17,353 nt of DNA from DASPPM01 sp035604475. Its GTDB lineage: Bacteria; Pseudomonadota; Alphaproteobacteria; JACZXZ01. Under the pieces are notes generated by a model. That model made no database searches and was not told where the DNA came from. It saw nothing but the letters and a program-made list of their open reading frames with translations. Made by a program: the position numbers and the translations under genes. The first letter of the stretch is position 1; the number at the start of each line of letters is the position of its first letter. The stretch covers positions 1 to 17,353 of the forward strand of contig DATNIJ010000305.1 in assembly GCA_035604475.1 (NCBI GenBank), given 5' to 3'. Shown one piece after another: positions 8,375-14,804 of the stretch.

Positions 8375-8998
8375 CTAGCGCCGCGGCTCCGCGGCCCCGC
8401 TGCCCCAGCGCTCGATGCAGTACTCGAGGATCGCATGGCAGAGGGCCATATGCCCGACCTCCACGAAGACGTAGGAGTCGGCGGCGAGGAAGAAATTCAT
8501 GTCCCCCATGCCGCGCAGGGGATTGTCGGGCGCGAACCCGCTCAGGGTCATGACCGTGCAATCCAGCCCGCGCGCAGCCGTGACCGCGTTCAGGATGTTG
8601 GCAGAGCGCCCCGAGGCGCTGAGGGCCACGAGTAAGTCCCCCGGCCGGCCGAAAAACTCGATCTGCTTGGCAAAGACGTGCTCATAGCCGTAGTCGTTGC
8701 CGAGACAGGTCAGCATGCTGCCGTCGTTGAGCGCGAGCGCGCGCAAGTTCGCGTTCTTGCTGTAATCCGCCGCCATATGGCTTGCGGTACCAGCACTGCC
8801 GCCGTTGCCGATGAACATGAGCTTGTTGCCGCGGTCATGGGTGGCGCGCGCGGCGAGCGCCGCCCATTCCATCGCTTCGTCGATAGGCAAGAACCGACGC
8901 GACGGGTCGCTTGCTTCGGTACCCGTCAGCAAGTCGGCGAGGGTTCCAACAAACCCTCGCATCCACGACTCGGGTAAGGCTCTTACCGTACTCAACAT
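8375..8998 (-). CDS. gmhA: SIS-domain phosphosugar isomerase, GmhA-like (sedoheptulose-7-phosphate isomerase family)
   Basis: This 207-residue cytoplasmic protein matches the length and layout of phosphoheptose isomerases, which convert sedoheptulose 7-phosphate to D-glycero-D-manno-heptose 7-phosphate, the first step of ADP- or GDP-heptose synthesis. Visible motifs are GNGGSAG (64-70), SASGRS (127-132) for phosphate binding, and EVGHMALCHAI (170-180) containing the C-terminal His region. At the position where E. coli GmhA has its catalytic Glu65 ('AAE'), this protein reads AAD (D78), so it may belong to a GmhA-like subfamily rather than be classical GmhA. The start at 8998 has a weak GGGGAA about 9 nt upstream. 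It is the first gene of a probable two-gene unit with the SDR and is divergent from the GT2 gene. No heptose kinase or phosphatase is seen nearby. Confidence 0.85.
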   Translation of the reverse strand: MLSTVRALPESWMRGFVGTLADLLTGTEASDPSRRFLPIDEAMEWAALAARATHDRGNKLMFIGNGGSAGTASHMAADYSKNANLRALALNDGSMLTCLGNDYGYEHVFAKQIEFFGRPGDLLVALSASGRSANILNAVTAARGLDCTVMTLSGFAPDNPLRGMGDMNFFLAADSYVFVEVGHMALCHAILEYCIERWGSGAAEPRR

Positions 8999-9030
8999 CG
9001 CTCAATTTCCCCGCGTTCCATGATCGACCG

Positions 9031-9039
9031 TGCTATAAT
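9031..9039 (+). promoter_or_regulatory. Candidate extended -10 promoter for the glycosyltransferase leader
   Basis: The plus strand reads TGCTATAAT, a perfect -10 hexamer (9034-9039) with the TGn extension that can replace a -35 element; no good -35 is present at 16-18 bp. Transcription from here would begin near 9046 and give the GT2 gene a leader of about 295 nt. Confidence 0.45.
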
Positions 9040-9093
9040 AAAATTGCGCTGTCAAACAATTTTCAACCTCATTCTAACCCAGCATCAAGCGTT

Positions 9094-9119
9094 GGCGGGC
9101 TTCGGACATTCCGCCCGCC
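9094..9119 (+). repeat. GC-rich hairpin in the leader
   Basis: GGCGGGC (9094-9100) and GCCCGCC (9113-9119) are perfect 7-bp complements around a 12-nt loop. No T-run follows, so it is not a simple terminator. Confidence 0.5.
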
Positions 9120-9146
9120 GCCACTCTGCCCCCGCGCCAAATCGGT

Positions 9147-9193
9147 GCCGGCGGCAACGAAATAAGGCAACGAAATTCGTTGCCAGCGCCGGC
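9147..9193 (+). repeat. Competing inverted repeats / operator-like palindrome in the leader
   Basis: GGCAACGAAAT occurs twice in direct orientation (9153-9163 and 9166-9176). The second copy is part of a perfect 19-base palindrome, GGCAACGAAATTCGTTGCC (9166-9184). The right arm TTCGTTGCC (9176-9184) can pair with either copy. Pairing with the first copy is extended by an outer GCCGGC/GCCGGC stem (9147-9152 with 9188-9193) with a 3-nt bulge. The layout fits either a dimeric-repressor operator or alternative RNA hairpins. Confidence 0.5.
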
Positions 9194-9339
9194 CAATGCC
9201 CTCATCCTGGCGGCCGTGGCGGCGATCAAATGGGGAGGCTCGGTTTAGCAGTCGCGGGCATTTTTGTTCTGCAGCGGAATTAGATATCCCATGACAGCAA
9301 CGTTATCTCCACCCCCATAAACCGCGCCGTGGCCGCAGC

Positions 9340-10344
9340 ATGAAAGCGCTCGAGTATTCCGCTGCCGCCCTGCCCGCGCCGGACGCAGGTGCCGAAGCCG
9401 CTCCGCTCGCGACGATCGTGATCCCGACGTTCGGCGACTTGCCGCAACTGGTCGACATCCTCGCCCAGGTGCGAGCGCAGACGTGGCCCTATTTGGAGAT
9501 CATCGTCGTCGACGACGCGTCGGCACCGCCGGTCGAAGCGTCGCTCCGCGCCCAAGAGGGGGATGCGACGCCGCTCAGCGTCATCCGCCATGCGGAGAAT
9601 CAAGGGCCGATCGCAGCACTCTATACCGGGCTTATGCACGCGCGGGGCAAATACGTCTATCTCGGCTCCACGAACGATCCGATCGAGCCGCAGTTCATCG
9701 AAGCCGGGGTCACCCTGCTCGAGCGCTACCCGGCGGCGGGGCTGTGTTTCTCGGATTCCGCGACGATCGACGGCTGGAGCGGGCGGCGCCGGCGGTTTCC
9801 GCTTTATCTCGGCCGGCAGGCCGTCTTCCTAGCACCCGACGAGTTCGCCCGACGCATGCGTTCAGCCCCCTTCCACATCTCCAGTAATACCGTGATCTTC
9901 CGCACGGCTTCCTTGCGCCGCGTCGGTGGTTACCGGCCGGCCCTCGCCCTCTATGCCGATTGGTTCGGCATCCAGCTGACGGCCTTGCGGGAAGGGGCCG
10001 TCTATATTCCGCAGGTGCTCGCCTATTCCCGCGAGCATTCCGGGCGGTATTCCGAGACGCGACGCTGGAGCCGAGCCGAGCGCCAACGTCTCGCGGGCTT
10101 GGCCCTTGCCGGCGTGGTCGAGGAGTATCCCGAGCTCGTACCGCGGCTGCGGCAAAGCCTTGCGGCCTCCGCGTTCGGCTTTCGCTCGCTCGCGGGCCTC
10201 TCTCGAGATCGGCATTGCGCCGCCGCCGTCGGTCCCGCTGCCTTGTGGATGGCCCTTGTTCGCGACATTTGGCACGTGATCGGCAGGCTCGCCCCGCTCC
10301 GGGTCCGGCTGCTGTGCCGCCGCGCGCTCATGGGTTGCGGGTAA
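9340..10344 (+). CDS. GT2-family glycosyltransferase
   Basis: This 334-residue protein has the GT-A fold signature of family 2: TIVIPTFGD (residues 25-33), IIVVDDAS (54-61, with D58/D59 for the nucleotide sugar), ENQGPIAALYTGL (86-98) and an acceptor-site 'YADW' (205-208, where family members often have ED/xDW). The metal-binding DxD position reads GSTNDP (109-114), so the first Asp is replaced; TND may still hold the metal. After about residue 260 the protein becomes basic and Leu/Ala-rich, suggesting membrane association. It probably adds a sugar to a lipid-linked or surface glycan. It is transcribed alone behind the structured leader and converges on the TPR/oxygenase gene. No clear Shine-Dalgarno precedes the ATG; no better start is available before the IVIPTF strand. 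Confidence 0.88.
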   Translation: MKALEYSAAALPAPDAGAEAAPLATIVIPTFGDLPQLVDILAQVRAQTWPYLEIIVVDDASAPPVEASLRAQEGDATPLSVIRHAENQGPIAALYTGLMHARGKYVYLGSTNDPIEPQFIEAGVTLLERYPAAGLCFSDSATIDGWSGRRRRFPLYLGRQAVFLAPDEFARRMRSAPFHISSNTVIFRTASLRRVGGYRPALALYADWFGIQLTALREGAVYIPQVLAYSREHSGRYSETRRWSRAERQRLAGLALAGVVEEYPELVPRLRQSLAASAFGFRSLAGLSRDRHCAAAVGPAALWMALVRDIWHVIGRLAPLRVRLLCRRALMGCG

Positions 10345-10453
10345 GGCCCCCGGAGCGCGCAGCCGACTGCGGCCCCTCACGTTCTCGCAAACTTCGTCAG
10401 CTCACGCGCGTATCGCTGTGGGGAGAGAGCGCGAAGTGCCGAGTGCAAGAGCT
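10345..10453. other. Convergent gap after the glycosyltransferase
   Basis: The 109 bp between the convergent stop codons are GC-rich. I see no stem followed by a T-run on either strand. Confidence 0.4.
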
Positions 10454-11821
10454 TCAGGCGAGCGCCACGAGGTCGAAGGCGATCGAGATGCGGCGCTCGG
10501 CCGCGGTGAAGGGCACGGTGTTGTGGTACATGTAGCCGGGGAAGAGCAGGAGGCGTCCCTCCTTGGGCTGGATGCGGCGGATGAGCGGCGCTGCCTCGAG
10601 GCGGAACTGCTCCGGCGGGCGGCCGAGCTCGAACCAGCCCGCCTCGCCGCCGTCCTCCGCCGTCACGACCGGGGGCAGGAGCGGATAATAGACCGCACCG
10701 AGATAGCCGTCGAAATGCACGTGCGGCACGAGATTGCCCCAGCCGCAGAGCCGCGTCGCCCAGGCGGTGAGCGTCCAGCGCTCGGGAAAGCGCGCGAGGA
10801 AGGGATGGGGCGGCGATGGCGGCACGCTCGCGAGATAGCGCGCGACCGCCGCGCGCATGAGGCTCTCGAGTGCCGCCATCGGCCCCTTGGGCTCGGCGAG
10901 CAGCTCCTCGGTGATCTCGAGCGCGGGGTGGTGATAGGTCGGGTGCTCCTCGGGCGGCACCTTGAGCGTGGGATGCGCCTCGACGTGGCGCACGAGATCG
11001 GCATTGAAGGCGGCGAGGCTGCTGTAGCCGGGCGGTGCCGCAAGATCGTGGATCTGCACGAAGCGGTCGAAATCGTAGAGCGCCCGCGCCTCCTCGACGG
11101 CACCCACCTCGTTCAGGGTGAGCGCCTTGAGTGCCGTCGCCTCAACGCTCGCCGGGAACGCCTCGAGCCAACGCTCGCAGGCGGCAAGCGCCGCGGCGCC
11201 GTCCCCCAAGGCGAGGAGCCCGTAGGCGAGATTGTTGTGGGCGACCGACCAGTCGGGCTTGAGCGCCAGCGCGCGGCGATAGGCGGCGACCGCCTCCTCG
11301 AGCTGGCCGAGCCGCTCGAGCGCGATGCCGAGGCTGCGCTCGCTCTCGGCCAAGGGGCCGAAGGCAAGCGCCCGCCGGTAAGCGGCAACCGCCTCCTCCG
11401 GCTGGCCGAGGCCGAGCAGCACGGTGCCGAGATTGTGCCAGGCCGGAACGAGGTCGGGATGGCGCGCGAGTGCCGCGCGATAGGCCTCGGCCGCCGCCTC
11501 GAGCGCACCCGAGCGCTCGAGCGCGAGTGCCAGGTTGTACTCCACGTCGGGGTAGTCGGGCCTGAGCGCGAGCGCCTTGCGGTAGAGTGCCGTCGCCTGC
11601 GCATGCTCGCCGAGCTCGAGCGCAATTCCGCCGGCAAAGCCGAGGAGGTCGGCCCGATTGGGCTCGCGCGCGAGCACGTCGAGGCAGATTGCGAGCGCTT
11701 CTGCCCGCCGGCCGGCGTGATAATGCGCGACCGCCTCCCGCAGCAGGCCGGCGCGCGGCTGCGGGGGGCGCTGGTCCTCCTTGGCGCGCTTGCGCTCGAG
11801 CCGTCTCTGATTGCGCGACAT
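10454..11821 (-). CDS. TPR protein fused to a 2OG-Fe(II) oxygenase-like domain
   Basis: This 455-residue protein starts with a basic stretch, then carries about six TPR-type repeats (residues 25-260) with recurring 'YRxALAxxPD' and 'AxxNLxxxLxxLG' patterns. The C-terminal half (about 270-455) reads like the TPR-associated 2OG-Fe(II) oxygenase family (Pfam 2OG-FeII_Oxy_5 type): HFD (H369, D371) supplies two iron ligands, YHNT (H433) the third, and RRIS (R443/R444) the 2-oxoglutarate-binding arginine, on a double-stranded beta-helix-like pattern. It is predicted to hydroxylate an unknown protein or small substrate recruited by the TPR part. It is transcribed alone, convergent with the GT2 gene and divergent from the GST gene. 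The ATG has no ribosome-binding site, which agrees with the leaderless promoter layout next to it. Confidence 0.87.
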   Translation of the reverse strand: MSRNQRRLERKRAKEDQRPPQPRAGLLREAVAHYHAGRRAEALAICLDVLAREPNRADLLGFAGGIALELGEHAQATALYRKALALRPDYPDVEYNLALALERSGALEAAAEAYRAALARHPDLVPAWHNLGTVLLGLGQPEEAVAAYRRALAFGPLAESERSLGIALERLGQLEEAVAAYRRALALKPDWSVAHNNLAYGLLALGDGAAALAACERWLEAFPASVEATALKALTLNEVGAVEEARALYDFDRFVQIHDLAAPPGYSSLAAFNADLVRHVEAHPTLKVPPEEHPTYHHPALEITEELLAEPKGPMAALESLMRAAVARYLASVPPSPPHPFLARFPERWTLTAWATRLCGWGNLVPHVHFDGYLGAVYYPLLPPVVTAEDGGEAGWFELGRPPEQFRLEAAPLIRRIQPKEGRLLLFPGYMYHNTVPFTAAERRISIAFDLVALA

Positions 11822-11826
11822 GCGCC

Positions 11827-11855
11827 ATTATGAGGCGGAGGCGGCATGACGGCAA
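11827..11855 (-). promoter_or_regulatory. Candidate promoter giving a near-leaderless TPR/oxygenase mRNA
   Basis: On the minus strand TTGCCG (11850-11855) and CATAAT (11827-11832) are exactly 17 nt apart, matching consensus at 4/6 and 5/6. The -10 ends only 5 nt before the ATG at 11821, so transcription would begin at or next to the start codon. The lack of any Shine-Dalgarno here fits that reading. Confidence 0.4.
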
Positions 11856-12047
11856 TATACCCGACCTGATGGCGTGGGCGGCGCCCGCTCCTGGCATCGC
11901 CGTGCCATAGCGCGCTCTCGCGCCGCCGCCTTGGCCAAGCGAAACGCCGGGATTTTGCCGGCTGCGAATGGGAGGTGGTCGGTCCGCGGCCGTGATACGA
12001 TCGTCCTGCGACAGCGAGAACCCGCGGCCATGGCGGTGCGGAGCGCG

Positions 12048-12680
12048 ATGTCCAAGCTCAAGATCTACGGCGTGCCGATCTCGCGCTCGATCAGCAACAT
12101 CTGGGCGGCCCTCGAGCTCGGCATCGAATACGAGAACGTGCCGATCGGCTGGCACGACAACTCGATCTACAGCCAGGCCTATCGCGCGATCAACCCGAAC
12201 GCCCGCGTGCCGGCGATCAAGGACGGCGATTTCATCATGTGGGAATCGCTCGCCATCAATCTCTATCTCGTGAAGAAGCATGGCGGCCCCTTGGCCCCCC
12301 GCACGCTCGAGGAGGAGGCGTTGGCCCTGCAATGGACCTTGTGGGCGGCAACCCAGCTCGAGCGGCCAGCCATGCAGTGGGCCTTCCACAGCTTCATCCT
12401 GGAGCCCGTCGAGCGCAGGCCCGAGGTGGCGGCGAAGGCGCGCGAGGAGCTCGACCCGCTTCTCGAGGTGCTGGAGGGCAAGCTGGCCAAGTCGCGCTAT
12501 CTCGCGGGCGAGCGCTTCACCTCGGCCGATCTCAATGTCGGCTGCGTCCTGCTGCGCCCGCGCCAGCACCTCGATCTCGCCCGCTTCGAGAAGCTCAAGG
12601 CCTGGGACAAGGCGGTCTTCGAGCGTCCGGCGGCGCAAGCGGCATGGGCCATCCGCGTCGCGGCGGCCGCTCGCCTGTGA
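12048..12680 (+). CDS. Glutathione S-transferase family protein
   Basis: This 210-residue cytoplasmic protein has the usual bacterial GST length and two-domain plan. The thioredoxin-like N-terminal domain (residues 1-82) shows KIYGVPISRSISNIW, 'NARVPAIKDGDF' (the cis-Pro loop VPAI) and WESLAINLYLVKKHG (the ES glutathione-binding motif). The helical C-terminal domain contains the conserved 'LAGERFTSADLNVG' (SxAD N-capping motif). It likely conjugates or reduces an electrophilic or peroxide substrate with glutathione; the exact substrate cannot be read. I prefer the ATG at 12048 (GGAG just upstream, and the domain begins at once); an in-frame ATG at 12030 would add six residues. A decayed piece of a second, related GST gene lies at 14805-14876. 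Confidence 0.87.
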   Translation: MSKLKIYGVPISRSISNIWAALELGIEYENVPIGWHDNSIYSQAYRAINPNARVPAIKDGDFIMWESLAINLYLVKKHGGPLAPRTLEEEALALQWTLWAATQLERPAMQWAFHSFILEPVERRPEVAAKAREELDPLLEVLEGKLAKSRYLAGERFTSADLNVGCVLLRPRQHLDLARFEKLKAWDKAVFERPAAQAAWAIRVAAAARL

Positions 12681-12731
12681 CCGCGCCGCCGCCTATTGGG
12701 TCCTCCTGAACGCCGACAAAAGCACCGGTCG

Positions 12732-12750
12732 AGCCCGGCAGCGGGGCTTT
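12732..12750 (+). terminator. Possible weak terminator after the GST gene
   Basis: AGCCC (12732-12736) and GGGCT (12744-12748) form a 5-bp stem, possibly lengthened by a G-C pair with a bulge, followed by only TTT. Its tail overlaps the -35 of the brnT promoter. The short stem and T-run make this weak. Confidence 0.25.
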
Positions 12751-12777
12751 GATGTGATTACATTTTGTAACTATATT
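12749..12777 (+). promoter_or_regulatory. Promoter of the brnT-brnA operon
   Basis: TTGATG (12749-12754) and TATATT (12772-12777) are exactly 17 nt apart, matching consensus at 4/6 and 5/6, in an AT-rich island inside GC-rich DNA. The promoter overlaps the repeats that probably bind the antitoxin. Confidence 0.65.
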
Positions 12778-12799
12778 TATATTGATATTTTGTAGTTAC
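12758..12799 (+). promoter_or_regulatory. Operator repeats for BrnA autoregulation
   Basis: Related half-sites cover the promoter: TTACA/TGTAA around TTT (12758-12770), GTAACTA (12767-12773) matched by inverted TAGTTAC (12793-12799), and ATTTTGTA twice in direct orientation (12762-12769 and 12787-12794, 25 bp apart). Ribbon-helix-helix antitoxins of the BrnA family repress their own operon, and these repeats overlap the -10 and the transcription start. Confidence 0.55.
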
Positions 12800-12817
12800 G
12801 AAGGTATGCTCTTTGGT

Positions 12818-13120
12818 ATGGATTTTGAGTGGAACGAGCGCAAACGCGCCAATAACCTCGCCAAGCATGGTGTGGATTTCGTCCGGGCCTGCCGGGTTTG
12901 GGAAGAGAATGATCGCATCGTCGTTATCGAGGACACCCGTCGGGATTACCGGGAGGCGAGGTTTCAGGCGTTCGGCTTCGTCGATGGGATTTTGCTCGTG
13001 GTGGCCTTTAGCTGGCGCGGGAAGAGCTGCCGGATTATCAGTGCAAGGAGGGCATCGAAAGATGAAAGAAAAGCGTATGACGCATGTATCGGCCAAGCGG
13101 GCGCGCGGGATCAAGGATAA
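12818..13120 (+). CDS. brnT: BrnT-family type II toxin (ribonuclease)
   Basis: The protein of 100 residues matches BrnT toxins: it begins MDFEWNERKRANNLAKHG, the family's 'F.W...K...N..KHG..F' opening, continues with VVIEDTRRDYREARFQAFG and ends with the hallmark CRIISARRASKDERKAY. BrnT is a RelE-fold ribonuclease that stops translation and is held inactive by BrnA. The toxin-first order and the 59-bp overlap with the next gene are typical for this system. An in-frame ATG at 12806 (MLFG added) is possible, but GAAGG there is only 1 nt from it, while it lies 13 nt from 12818; the family alignment favours 12818. Expression probably starts from the promoter at 12749-12777. Confidence 0.9.
   Translation: MDFEWNERKRANNLAKHGVDFVRACRVWEENDRIVVIEDTRRDYREARFQAFGFVDGILLVVAFSWRGKSCRIISARRASKDERKAYDACIGQAGARDQG
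13046..13051 (+). promoter_or_regulatory. Ribosome binding site of brnA inside brnT
   Basis: AGGAGG lies within the 3' part of brnT, 10 nt before the brnA ATG at 13062. It supports that start and independent, efficient translation of the antitoxin. Confidence 0.6.
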
Positions 13121-13376
13121 GACCGACGTGGCGCGGGTTCGGAGCCAAAGAGACGCGGAAATCGTCAAGGCGGCGCGGTCGGACCCCGATGCCGCCGTGC
13201 TGCCGCGCGCGTTTTGGGATAAAGCTCTGGTGATGTCGCCGCAGGGCAAGCGGCAGGTGACGCTGCGGCTTGATGTGGAGGTGCTCGATTTTTTCAAGAA
13301 AGCCGGGCGCGGCTACCAGACGAAGATCAATCGCGTATTGAGAGCCTTTGTTGAAGCTCACAATCAACCACGATGA
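13062..13376 (+). CDS. brnA: BrnA-family antitoxin (ribbon-helix-helix)
   Basis: The 104-residue protein has a charged N-terminal half that should wrap the toxin and a C-terminal DNA-binding ribbon-helix-helix domain: KRQVTLRLDVEVLDFFKKAG followed by GYQTKINRVLRAFVEAH, the family's 'VTLRLD.dVl..Fk..G.GYQTriN.vLR' signature. It neutralises BrnT and represses the operon. The start at 13062 has an AGGAGG 10 nt upstream; an alternative ATG at 13077 would lose five residues. The gene overlaps brnT in another frame and converges on the Nramp gene (36-bp gap). Confidence 0.9.
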   Translation: MKEKRMTHVSAKRARGIKDKTDVARVRSQRDAEIVKAARSDPDAAVLPRAFWDKALVMSPQGKRQVTLRLDVEVLDFFKKAGRGYQTKINRVLRAFVEAHNQPR

Positions 13377-13412
13377 TCGGCACGGCGGCCGAGCAATGAG
13401 AAAGAAGGTGAC

Positions 13413-14669
13413 TCAGAACAGCCCCGCGCCGGAGATGCCGCCATAGACGCCGAGGCCGGCGGTGAGCAACGAGGCGGTAATCACGACCCAGCGGTAAGGG
13501 CCGCGCAGGCGGTGCTCTTCGGGGAGCGCGCGCATGGCCAAGAGGACCAGAAGTCCGAGCACGAGCGGCAGCATCAGCGCGTTCATGACCTCGACGCCGA
13601 TGTTGAGCGTGACGAGATTCGGCACGAGCGCCACGGCGATAGCGCCTCCGACCACGGCGGCGGTGAAGACGCCGTAGAACCAGGGCGCCTCCAACGGGTG
13701 GTGCTCGAGCGAGTGCTTGTAACCTGCGACCTCGCCGAAGCCCCAGGCCGAAGCGAGAGAGACGACGATGGCGGCGACCATCGCTGCGCCGATCGTTCCC
13801 AAGCCGAAGACCAGGCGGCCGATCCCCGGCCCCAGAAAGGGCGTGAGCGCCTTGGCGATGTCCCCGATCGTGTTGAGGCTCGCCTCCGAGTTGGTCTTGC
13901 CGATGGTGGCGGCAGCCGCCACCAGGATCGCCGCCATGACGAGCTGCGTGATGACCGCACCGATCGCCGTGTCCCAGCGAGCATCCCGGTAATGCTCGGG
14001 CCGCAACTTCTTATCGGCGACCGCCGACTGCTGATAGAAGATCATCCACGGCATGATGACGGCGCCGATGTTGGCGGCGACAAGGTAGAGGTACTCATTG
14101 TTCTCGAGCGGCATGTGCATGAGCCCCTCGGCCAGCTCGCTCCCCTCCGGATGGGAGGCGTAGGCGACCCAGAAGAAGGCGAACTCGAAGAGCCCGAGCG
14201 CGATCGCGACCCGCTCCACGCGCCGGTAGGATCCCGTCCACACGACCGCCAGGAGGAAGCCCGCAGCGAGCACGAGGCTCGCCGCGCGCGGCACGCCGAA
14301 GAGCTCGCCGACACCCGCGACGCCGGAGAACTCGGTGAGCAGCGCGCCCGCCGTCGTGACACCCAGTCCCGCGACCGAGAGCCAGGCCCAGCGCTTTCCG
14401 AAGACCTCGCGGATCAGCTCGCCATGTCCCTTGCCGGTGAAGATGCCGAGCCGCACGGTCAGCTCCTGCACCACGTAGAGAATGGGCATGAGAATCAATT
14501 GCAGGAGCAGAAGTCTGTAGCCCCACTGGACTCCGCTCTGCCCGGCGGTGATGATGCTGCCGACGTCGGTGTCCGCGAGCATCACCACGAGGCCGGGGCC
14601 CAGCACGGCAACGAACGCGCGCCAGCGCGCGACGCGGGGCCGGCCGGCATTGAGCACGTGGCTGGTCAT
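13413..14669 (-). CDS. Nramp-family divalent metal transporter with non-canonical metal-site motifs
   Basis: This 418-residue inner-membrane protein has the Nramp (LeuT-fold) pattern of about 11 hydrophobic helices: helix 1 with GPGLVVMLADTDVGS, the loop VRLGIFTGKGHGELI, and helix 6 with NIGAVIMPWMIFYQQSAV. Canonical Mn/Fe Nramps have DPGN in helix 1 and MPH in helix 6; here these are DTDV (D33, D35) and MPWM (M206-M209). The family is secure but the transported ion is not; Mn, Fe, Mg or another ion are possible. The start is the ATG at 14669: GAGGGA (14679-14684) lies 9 nt upstream. An in-frame TTG at 14699 would add ten residues but falls inside the operator repeat and is unlikely. Control by a Fur-family regulator is suggested by that repeat. 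Confidence 0.88.
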   Translation of the reverse strand: MTSHVLNAGRPRVARWRAFVAVLGPGLVVMLADTDVGSIITAGQSGVQWGYRLLLLQLILMPILYVVQELTVRLGIFTGKGHGELIREVFGKRWAWLSVAGLGVTTAGALLTEFSGVAGVGELFGVPRAASLVLAAGFLLAVVWTGSYRRVERVAIALGLFEFAFFWVAYASHPEGSELAEGLMHMPLENNEYLYLVAANIGAVIMPWMIFYQQSAVADKKLRPEHYRDARWDTAIGAVITQLVMAAILVAAAATIGKTNSEASLNTIGDIAKALTPFLGPGIGRLVFGLGTIGAAMVAAIVVSLASAWGFGEVAGYKHSLEHHPLEAPWFYGVFTAAVVGGAIAVALVPNLVTLNIGVEVMNALMLPLVLGLLVLLAMRALPEEHRLRGPYRWVVITASLLTAGLGVYGGISGAGLF

Positions 14670-14678
14670 TGGCGGCAG

Positions 14679-14684
14679 TCCCTC
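14679..14684 (-). promoter_or_regulatory. Ribosome binding site that decides the Nramp start
   Basis: GAGGGA on the minus strand sits 9 nt before the ATG at 14669 and supports that start over an upstream in-frame TTG. Confidence 0.6.
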
Positions 14685-14694
14685 TTTGTTCAAA

Positions 14695-14721
14695 TGCAAA
14701 TGAAACTCATTTTCAATTGCA
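14695..14721 (-). promoter_or_regulatory. Mur/Fur-type operator upstream of the Nramp gene
   Basis: TGCAAATGAAA (14695-14705) and TTTCAATTGCA (14711-14721) are inverted repeats matching at 10 of 11 positions around CTCAT. The core TGAAACTCATTTTCA matches the 15-bp Fur core TGATAATCATTATCA at 12 of 15 positions, and the outer TGCAA half-sites recall the Mn-responsive Mur boxes of alphaproteobacteria. Its end is 26 bp before the start codon, where a repressor would block transcription. Confidence 0.65.
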
Positions 14722-14804
14722 ACTTGCCGTACCCCGCGCCGCCTGTCAAGGGGACAGCATCGCCGCGCCGTTCTGCGGCCGATCGCCTGCCTCAGCGCCC
14801 GGCC

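Larger units (their letters stand above)
8999..9339. other. 341-bp divergent intergenic region: promoter-like patch and structured leader
   Basis: No convincing gene lies here. The first 75 bases are AT-rich for this DNA and carry promoter-like elements. The remainder holds a GC-rich hairpin (9094-9119), a set of inverted and direct repeats (9147-9193) and a short T-run (9261-9265). Open frames through it give proteins of odd composition without recognisable motifs. A nine-codon open frame starts at 9291 without a ribosome site and is probably chance. Confidence 0.6.

Noticed and set aside
9050..9055. Perfect TTGACA on the minus strand before the gmhA-like gene
   Set aside because: No -10 hexamer lies 15-19 nt downstream; the TATTAT nearby is only 9 nt away. 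I did not call a promoter from it.
9020..9283. Small plus-strand open frame inside the divergent leader region
   Set aside because: It has no ribosome site, odd composition and no recognisable motif, and it overlaps the palindromes, which explain the region better.
11142..12638. Long minus-strand open frame spanning the GST gene and part of the TPR gene
   Set aside because: It crosses a divergent intergenic region and lies opposite the GST gene; in its second half it is an out-of-frame reading of the TPR gene.
14667..14699. Upstream in-frame TTG start (14699) for the Nramp gene
   Set aside because: It falls inside the Mur/Fur-type repeat, while the ATG at 14669 has a GAGGGA at 9 nt spacing.
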